Below, piece by piece: positions 29,233 to 34,846 of a stretch of 34,846 nucleotides of DNA. A program made the position numbers and the translations under genes. Source of the DNA: Opitutaceae bacterium (GTDB lineage Bacteria; Verrucomicrobiota; Verrucomicrobiia; Opitutales; Opitutaceae). A model generated the notes under the pieces. That model had not been told where the DNA came from, searched no databases, and worked only from the letters and a program-made list of their open reading frames with translations. Each line of letters begins with the position of its first letter. Position 1 is the first letter of the stretch. The DNA lies in the NCBI GenBank assembly GCA_025360455.1, contig JANYCF010000034.1:1-34846 (forward strand). Reading direction: 5' to 3'.

Positions 29233-32200
29233 ATGTTAAGCTTCCTCTTCCAGAAATTCGCCGGCCGTCATCATCGCAAATATGTCGAGAAATGCCGTCC
29301 TATCGTCACCCGCATCAACGAGCACGAACTGGCCTACCAGTCGCTTACCGATGAACAGCTTCGCGCCAAGACCGAAGAGTTCCGCGCCCGCCTGAAACAG
29401 GGCGAAACGCTCGACCAGATTTTGCCTGAAGCCTTCGCTGCGGTGAAGAACGGCGCTCGTCGCCTCTGTGGTCAAATGGTCACGGTGTGTGAGCATGAAC
29501 TGCGCTGGGACATGGTGCATTTCGACGTCCAGCTGATCGGCGGTATCTGTCTGCATGAAGGCCGCATCTCCGAAATGGCCACGGGCGAAGGCAAGACACT
29601 CGTCGCCACGTTGCCGCTTTATCTGAATGCCCTCGTCGGTAAGAACACCCAGCTCGTCACGGTGAACGATTACCTCGCCCGCCGCGATTCCGAGTGGATG
29701 GGTCATCTTTATCGTTTCCTCGGGCTCACGGTCGGTTGCATCCAACAACAGATGGCCTCCGATCTGCGCCGCGAGATGTACAATCGCGACATCACGTACG
29801 GCACCGCCTCTGAATTTGGTTTCGATTATCTCCGGGATAACGGCATGGCGACCCGCAAAGAGGACCAGGTCCAGCGCGACCACTGGTATTGCATCGTCGA
29901 CGAAATCGACTCGATCCTCATCGACGAAGCGCGCACGCCGTTGATCATTTCCGGCCCGGCGCCCATCGAGCGCGAACAGCCCTTCACCCGTCTTCGCCCA
30001 CCGGTCGCCAGTCTCGTCAATGACCAGATGCGCATGGTCAACCGCTGTGTCACGGAAGCCGTCGCAATTCTTGAAAAAACTCCTGAGCAACGAAATCAAG
30101 AACGTGAAGCTTGGGAAAAGAACCGACAGGAAGTCCGGCAAGAGAACGCGAAGCGGGCAAAAGAGAATCTTTCGCCATTACCTGAGCCATTCTTTGATCA
30201 GGATCCGATGCAGACGGCCGCGATGAAGATGTTGCAGGTCAAACTCGGCATGCCGAAGAACAAGCAGCTCATGCGTCTCATGGAGACGCCCGATTGGCGC
30301 AAGCTCCTCGACAAAACCGATGTCGAGATGCACTCCGACTTCAACAAGGAGCAACTCTACAAACTTAAGGAAGAACTTTTCTTCGTCATCGACGAAAAAA
30401 ACCATCAAGCCGACCTCAGTGAAATCGGTCGCACCCGCCTTCGCCCCGATGATCCGGATGCTTTCATGATGCCCGATCTCCCGTCGGAATTTATCGAGAT
30501 CGAAAAAACTGCCGACGCCCCAGAAGCCAAAGAAGCGGCGAAGCTCGCCGCTCAGCAACGCTATGAAGTGGTTTCCGAAGATATCCACGCCATCTCGCAA
30601 CTGCTCCGCGCCTACGCCCTCTATGAGCGCGATGTCGAGTACGTCATCCAGGACGGCAAGGTGCTTATCGTCGACGAGAACACCGGACGCGTCATGCCCG
30701 GCCGCCGTTGGTCCGATGGCTTGCACCAAGCGGTCGAAGCGAAGGAAGGCGTCACCATCGAACGCGAGACGCGCACCTACGCGACGGTCACGATCCAGAA
30801 TTATTTCCGCCTGTACGAAAAGCTCGCAGGTATGACCGGCACCGCCGAGACCGAGGCCACCGAGTTTCACGAGATCTACAAGCTGGCCGTCACGCAGATT
30901 CCGACCAACCAGCCGTGTATACGTGTCGACAAAAACGATTCCATTTTCAAAACCCGTCGCGATAAATACGGCGCCGTGGTCAAACAAATTCAGGAAGCCA
31001 ATCAGCGCGGCCAGCCCGTGCTCGTCGGTACCGTGACAGTGGAACAATCCGAAGTGCTGAGCCGCATGCTCAAGCGCGCGGGCGTCATTCACACTGTCCT
31101 CAACGCGAAATTCCACCAGCAGGAAGCCGAGATTGTCACCCGCGCCGGTCAGCGCGGCTCGGTCACGATCGCCACCAACATGGCGGGTCGCGGTACGGAC
31201 ATTAAACTCGGCGAAGGTGTGCGCGAAGCGGGCGGCTTGCTCGTCATCGGCACTGAGCGCCACGAATCCCGGCGCGTCGACCGCCAGTTGCGCGGCCGTT
31301 GCTCGCGGCAGGGCGATCCCGGCATGACCAAGTTTTTCCTCTCGTTGGAAGACGATCTCATGCGTCTTTTCCTGCAAGGTAATCTCGCCTCCAAAATCAT
31401 GGAAGGCCAGATGCAGGAAGGTGAGGAGCTCGAGCATAGTTTGCTCAATCACTCGATCCAATCGGCCCAGAAAAAAGTCGAGCAGCAGAATTTCTCCCAG
31501 CGTAAACGCCTGCTCCAGTATGACGACGTGCTCAACAAGCAGCGCGAAGTCATCTATGGCATCCGCAATGGCGCCCTGCATTCCGAACGCGCCAAGGATG
31601 TGATCTTCGAGATGATCGAGGAAGAACTGGGCGTGCGGCTCGAGACCGCCGGTTACGGGGAAAAGAGCGTCGCCTTGGCCTCCAGTCTGGAAAGTTTCGT
31701 CGGCTGGCTGAACTCGCATTTCCCCATCAGCGTCAAAGTGGAGGAACTCACGGGCGACATTGAGGTGCTGCTCAAGCAACTCGTCGCACGCATCAATCAA
31801 TCCTACGCGCTCAAGGAATCCGTGGAAGATGCCGCTGCGCTCGGCGGTCTCGAACGCTACATCGTGATCAACGCGATTGATCATCACTGGCAGGAGCATC
31901 TCACCGAGATGGAAGAGCTGCGTCGCTCGATTGGACTGCGTTCTTACGGCCAGAAAGATCCGCTCTCCGAATACAAGAGCGAGGCGTTCCGCTTTTTCGA
32001 GGAGCTGATGAACAACGTGCGTCTGCAAATCTGCACGAGCCTTTTCCGTTCGGCCACGAATCGGGAAGCGTTTGAAAATCTCTTCGCGATTCTCGGTCGT
32101 TCCGCCAAGTTGCAAGGGCCGGCTTCAGCGCCCACCGCGCTGGCGGCGGCTGTTCAATCGGATGCACCCGCCGCGAGTGAAGGCGGTTCTGCTCCCGCCG

Positions 32201-32316
32201 AACCCGAGATCAAACTCCCTGCGATCACCATCCGTCGCGAGACGCCGAAAGTCGGCCGCAACGATCCGTGCCCGTGCGGTTCCGGCAAGAAATACAAAAA
32301 CTGCCATGGTGTGTGA
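29233..32316 (+). CDS. secA: Protein translocase ATPase SecA
   Basis: The motor ATPase that drives preproteins through SecYEG. It has 1027 residues against about 900 in E. coli. Walker A is ATGEGKT (about 116-122) and Walker B is [21 protein letters not shown]. The helicase motifs [29 protein letters not shown] and [25 protein letters not shown] follow. The extra length lies mostly in the preprotein-crosslinking domain (about 250-430). It includes a charged, probably coiled segment ([20 protein letters not shown]), as in several Verrucomicrobiota and Bacteroidota SecAs. The C-terminal zinc-binding motif [14 protein letters not shown] is intact. The start at 29233 fits the family. CTGCCTCTTTC precedes the ATG, without a Shine-Dalgarno sequence. 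The 275-base gap to the divergent cluster presumably holds both promoters, but none is clear. Confidence 0.98.
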   Translation: MLSFLFQKFAGRHHRKYVEKCRPIVTRINEHELAYQSLTDEQLRAKTEEFRARLKQGETLDQILPEAFAAVKNGARRLCGQMVTVCEHELRWDMVHFDVQLIGGICLHEGRISEMATGEGKTLVATLPLYLNALVGKNTQLVTVNDYLARRDSEWMGHLYRFLGLTVGCIQQQMASDLRREMYNRDITYGTASEFGFDYLRDNGMATRKEDQVQRDHWYCIVDEIDSILIDEARTPLIISGPAPIEREQPFTRLRPPVASLVNDQMRMVNRCVTEAVAILEKTPEQRNQEREAWEKNRQEVRQENAKRAKENLSPLPEPFFDQDPMQTAAMKMLQVKLGMPKNKQLMRLMETPDWRKLLDKTDVEMHSDFNKEQLYKLKEELFFVIDEKNHQADLSEIGRTRLRPDDPDAFMMPDLPSEFIEIEKTADAPEAKEAAKLAAQQRYEVVSEDIHAISQLLRAYALYERDVEYVIQDGKVLIVDENTGRVMPGRRWSDGLHQAVEAKEGVTIERETRTYATVTIQNYFRLYEKLAGMTGTAETEATEFHEIYKLAVTQIPTNQPCIRVDKNDSIFKTRRDKYGAVVKQIQEANQRGQPVLVGTVTVEQSEVLSRMLKRAGVIHTVLNAKFHQQEAEIVTRAGQRGSVTIATNMAGRGTDIKLGEGVREAGGLLVIGTERHESRRVDRQLRGRCSRQGDPGMTKFFLSLEDDLMRLFLQGNLASKIMEGQMQEGEELEHSLLNHSIQSAQKKVEQQNFSQRKRLLQYDDVLNKQREVIYGIRNGALHSERAKDVIFEMIEEELGVRLETAGYGEKSVALASSLESFVGWLNSHFPISVKVEELTGDIEVLLKQLVARINQSYALKESVEDAAALGGLERYIVINAIDHHWQEHLTEMEELRRSIGLRSYGQKDPLSEYKSEAFRFFEELMNNVRLQICTSLFRSATNREAFENLFAILGRSAKLQGPASAPTALAAAVQSDAPAASEGGSAPAEPEIKLPAITIRRETPKVGRNDPCPCGSGKKYKNCHGV

Positions 32317-32362
32317 GGGAGGGAGCGTTTAGACGTCCAATTCTGCGTCCTGTGGTCTTCTT

Positions 32363-32455
32363 TGTAGGAGCCTGTTTACAGGCGACTGCATTGGACTGTG
32401 CGTAGAAGCTTGCTTGCCGGCGGCCATTCAGGTCGCCTGTAAACAGGCTCCTACA
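32363..32455. repeat. REP family A pair, left flank of the second RAYT gene
   Basis: The left arm is TGTAGGAGCCTGTTTACAGG plus CGACTG. The right arm is GGTCGCCTGTAAACAGGCTC plus CTACA. A related unit (GTAGAAGCTTGCTTGCCGGC) is nested between them. The RAYT start codon follows four bases after it (CTACA-CGAA-ATG). Confidence 0.92.
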
Positions 32456-32459
32456 CGAA

Positions 32460-32978
32460 ATGACTCTCGATCCCCTGTATGGACACTCGGCGTTGCGTCG
32501 TGGTCGATTCTCGCAATCTGGGGCGGGCTATTTCCTCACGATCTGCACGGAGGAGAAGCGCATCGGACTCTCTGATTCCTGTGTTGCTGATGCACTCTTG
32601 ACTGAAACCAAGGCCATGTCGGCTGATGGTACGTGGTCGCTGCGTTGCGCTGTGGTGATGCCCGATCACCTGCATTTGCTCATCGAGCTTGGGGTACGTC
32701 TCCCGCTGGCGAAAGCGGTACAAAGAATGAAGGCAAAAACCTCAGCGAAGCTGCGATCAGCTGAACTGCAATGGGCGCGAGGTTTCTTTGATCGGAAACT
32801 ACGGCCTGACGATGAGCTGTTGTCTCTTTTCCTCTATATTTACCTGAATCCGTATCGCGCTGGTTTGATCACTTCCGCCCAATCTTGGTCGTCGTACTAT
32901 TGTTGTGAGAACGACTGGAGTTGGTTTCGTGACCAGCTCGATCAAGATCGGCCGATACCCTCATGGCTTACTTTGTAG
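32460..32978 (+). CDS. REP-associated tyrosine transposase (RAYT), family-A associated
   Basis: A second HUH single-tyrosine transposase, 172 residues, only distantly similar to the one at 17712. GYFLTICTEEKR near residue 23 is the usual first strand. The HUH motif is VMPDHLHLLIEL (His 70, His 72). ARGFFDRKLR and the Tyr-containing YIYLNPYRAGL (Tyr about 126) are typical of RAYTs. The start lies four bases after a family-A REP pair and the stop codon TAG lies inside the TGTAGG of the next pair, so the gene occupies the interval between two REP pairs exactly. All catalytic residues are present. It probably acts on family-A hairpins in trans. It interrupts the secA-lnt interval and is likely to be a domesticated element. 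Confidence 0.92.
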   Translation: MTLDPLYGHSALRRGRFSQSGAGYFLTICTEEKRIGLSDSCVADALLTETKAMSADGTWSLRCAVVMPDHLHLLIELGVRLPLAKAVQRMKAKTSAKLRSAELQWARGFFDRKLRPDDELLSLFLYIYLNPYRAGLITSAQSWSSYYCCENDWSWFRDQLDQDRPIPSWLTL

Positions 32979-33067
32979 GAGCCTGTTTACAGGCGACTGC
33001 CTTGGTGGATTTTGTAGGAGCTTGCTTGCCAGCGATCATTCAGGTCGCCTGTAAACAGGCTCCTACA
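32974..33067. repeat. REP family A pair, right flank of the second RAYT gene
   Basis: It has the same outer arms as the left flank (TGTAGGAGCCTGTTTACAGG ... CCTGTAAACAGGCTCCTACA), again with a nested TGTAGGAGCTTGCTTGCCAG unit. It contains the RAYT stop codon and ends four bases before the lnt start (CTACA-CGAT-ATG). Confidence 0.92.
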
Positions 33068-33071
33068 CGAT

Positions 33072-34739
33072 ATGATCCCGCAAACTACTGTTGACCCCGC
33101 TCCCGATCCTTACGCGCCGCGCTTCACGCTTTGGCAGCGTAATCCGCAGCTTGGTTGGTCACTGGCGGTCTTCGTGCTCACGGTCGTACTGACCTACGTT
33201 TCTTTTCCTCCGATCTCAGGTGGGGAATTCGCTTTTGCTTTCGCTGTACCGGCTATTCTTTGGGCGCACCGCGCTCCGCCTTTTCGGATTTTTGCCCTGA
33301 CGGTACTCGGCGCCCAAGCGGTGGCGTGGATTGGTTTACTCGGCTGGTTGCATCATGTCACTTGGGTCGGACTTTTTTTGCTCGGCCCATTCATCGGTCT
33401 TTTAATTGGGGTGTGGTATCTGGCGGTGTGGTGGACGATGCCGCGGCTCCGTGGCCACCGGCAATTCGTCCGTATCATCGCCGTGTTTGGTCTGGCCGGA
33501 CTTTGGGTGGTGCTGGAGTGGACTAGGGGAATGATTTTTGGCGGATTTCCTTGGTTGTCTCTCGCCTCTTCACAATGGCTGCGACCCTTCATGTTGCAGA
33601 TGGCAGCTTATACCGGGGCTTGGGCGGTTTCTTTTGTGCTGATTGTTTTTAATCTGGGGATCGGTGCCTTTACGCACCGGGTTTTCTTTGAAGGCGTCGC
33701 GGGCCTGCGCAAACGTAGTCCGGAATTCACGATCTCCTTGTTGGTGCTGATGGGCGCGACTTTGCCTTATGTCGGTGATGTGTTGCATCAGCAGCGGCAT
33801 AAACTGCTCAGGGTGGCGCTGGTGCAGCCTTACATTCCGCAGGGTGAAAAATGGGATGGCGCCAAGGCCCAGGAAATCCTGCGCACGATTGAGAAAATTG
33901 CTTTTGATGCGAACGAAGCGAGTTTGCCCGACGTCATTTTCTGGCCGGAGGCTTCGGTGCCATGGCCGCTAAAGAAAGATCCGCTGATGGACGAATGGGT
34001 CGAGTCGGTGGCGCGTCGTACCGGGAAGCCGCTACTCCTTGGGGCCGTGGCTGTGGATAATCCCGGTGTGCCCAATGAGATTTGGCGCAACGGCGCGTTC
34101 GTGGTCGATCCCAAGTCGGGCGTACACTATCCGGGCTACGCTAAGCGTCACTTGGTGCCGTTTGGTGAATACATTCCGCTCCGTTCGGTCTTTGGTTGGT
34201 TGGAGAAAGTGGTTCCCATCGGAGGTGATTTTATTCCGGGTGATTCGGCGCAACCTTTGCCGTTGAAGGTGGGCAATGCCACGGTGTCGGTGGGCGTGCT
34301 GGTGTGCTATGAGGATTTGTTTCCTGCGCTGGCCTTGGAGAGTTCGCGCGCCGGAGCGGAGGTGTTGGCGGTGTTGACGAACGATGCCTGGTATGGCGAA
34401 GGCGGCGCGGCGTATCAGCATGCCGCGAGTTCGGTGTTGCGCGCCGTGGAAAACCGCCGGCCGGTGATTCGCTGCGGCAATGGCGGCTGGAGCGGTTGGA
34501 TCGATGAGTTTGGCAACATCCGCGCGAATCTCCGCGATGAGAACGATACGATCTATTTCCGCGGGCAAAAAACCGTGACGGTGACGCGGGATCAACGTTG
34601 GGTGGGGCGTGCCAGCTTTTATATGGAACACGGCGACTGGTTCGTGCCGCTCAGTGTCGGGTTCGTCCTCTTGGCATATTTCGTGGTGCGGTTGATGCGG
34701 CCGCCACCGATCCGGACGGATGGTGAAGCGGTGTTTTAA
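33072..34739 (+). CDS. lnt: Apolipoprotein N-acyltransferase
   Basis: An inner-membrane enzyme that adds the third acyl chain to the N-terminal cysteine of lipoproteins. The 555 residues have about six hydrophobic segments in the first 235 residues, then a periplasmic nitrilase-like domain from about 245 (LLRVALVQPYIPQGEKW). The catalytic triad is complete: Glu 293 (IFWPEASVPWP), Lys 358 (YAKRHLVPFGEYIP) and Cys 412 (VGVLVCYEDLFP). LTNDAWYG and RAVENRRPVIRCGNGG are also family motifs. A last transmembrane helix is near 525-540. The start codon directly follows a family-A REP pair, so the native leader may have been replaced by the repeat. The enzyme implies a diderm envelope. Confidence 0.96.
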   Translation: MIPQTTVDPAPDPYAPRFTLWQRNPQLGWSLAVFVLTVVLTYVSFPPISGGEFAFAFAVPAILWAHRAPPFRIFALTVLGAQAVAWIGLLGWLHHVTWVGLFLLGPFIGLLIGVWYLAVWWTMPRLRGHRQFVRIIAVFGLAGLWVVLEWTRGMIFGGFPWLSLASSQWLRPFMLQMAAYTGAWAVSFVLIVFNLGIGAFTHRVFFEGVAGLRKRSPEFTISLLVLMGATLPYVGDVLHQQRHKLLRVALVQPYIPQGEKWDGAKAQEILRTIEKIAFDANEASLPDVIFWPEASVPWPLKKDPLMDEWVESVARRTGKPLLLGAVAVDNPGVPNEIWRNGAFVVDPKSGVHYPGYAKRHLVPFGEYIPLRSVFGWLEKVVPIGGDFIPGDSAQPLPLKVGNATVSVGVLVCYEDLFPALALESSRAGAEVLAVLTNDAWYGEGGAAYQHAASSVLRAVENRRPVIRCGNGGWSGWIDEFGNIRANLRDENDTIYFRGQKTVTVTRDQRWVGRASFYMEHGDWFVPLSVGFVLLAYFVVRLMRPPPIRTDGEAVF

Positions 34740-34774
34740 GCGAGATTTGAGCTCACTGCGGCATCAATTCTGTG

Positions 34775-34846
34775 GGTGGAGCGCGTTGCCCCCAACGCGC
34801 TGGTTTAAGAGCTGACAACATCAAGCGCGTTGGGGGCAACGCGCTC
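34775..34846. repeat. REP family B pair, cut by the window end
   Basis: The left arm is GGTGGAGCGCGTTGCCCCCA plus ACGCGCT. The right arm is AGCGCGTTGGGGGCAACGCG plus CTC, ending at the last base and presumably continuing to CACC. It lies after lnt and is a variant of the units at 17555-17684 with CCCC instead of CCCT in the loop. Confidence 0.85.

Noticed and set aside
32363-33067. Possible CRISPR array or insertion sequence
   Set aside because: The repeats are inverted pairs rather than regularly spaced direct repeats, there are no cas genes, and the transposase is a RAYT without insertion-sequence ends or target duplications.

Overview
The window is a GC-rich bacterial chromosome segment that is densely coded. 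It most likely comes from a verrucomicrobium, probably Opitutaceae. That assignment is an inference from several features: the housekeeping gene set, a long SecA with an insertion in the preprotein-binding domain, two RAYT transposases with abundant REP-type palindromes, and the general absence of Shine-Dalgarno sequences before start codons. No rRNA, tRNA, CRISPR array, prophage or classical insertion sequence was seen.

Layout: rpoC (5' end outside the window) ends at 3991 in a clear intrinsic terminator. It is followed by a large concentric palindrome and by the convergent ppk1. ppk1 and a two-domain polyphosphate:AMP phosphotransferase gene (6780-8255) are divergent and form a polyphosphate pair. 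A repeat-rich gap leads to acpS, a small membrane-anchored hypothetical, a bifunctional NAD(P)H-hydrate repair enzyme whose reading frame contains REP-like palindromes, and dprA. A minus-strand block follows (trpG/pabA, nrdR, a hypothetical, a HIT-family gene), then plus-strand tgt and a UDP-glucuronate decarboxylase gene, then the first RAYT gene.

Positions 18223-28957 hold the most interesting region: six minus-strand genes built from four protein families. In transcription order these are transglutaminase + DUF2126 (putative amidoligase), a fusion of a circularly permuted ATP-grasp and an alpha-E domain, a transglutaminase, a stand-alone circularly permuted ATP-grasp, a stand-alone alpha-E protein, and a third transglutaminase overlapping it by ATGA. 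These families are known to co-occur and are predicted to make or modify peptides by ATP-dependent amide-bond formation, but their substrate is unknown. Here the ATP-grasp/alpha-E pair is present both fused and split, and all three transglutaminases keep a Cys-His-Asp triad. The genes are separated by three palindromes of different families. The proteasome-like Anbu peptidase that often accompanies this cluster is not in the window.

The last part holds secA, a second RAYT gene embedded exactly between two REP pairs, and lnt. At least four REP families are dispersed through the window. Two of them (A and B) each bracket their own RAYT gene. Family-B copies next to T-runs form good intrinsic terminators.

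Two conserved enzymes have lost structural zinc ligands: RpoC keeps one of the four cysteines of its second zinc site, and Tgt keeps only the histidine of its CxCxxC...H site. RpoC zinc site 1, NrdR and the SecA tail keep theirs.
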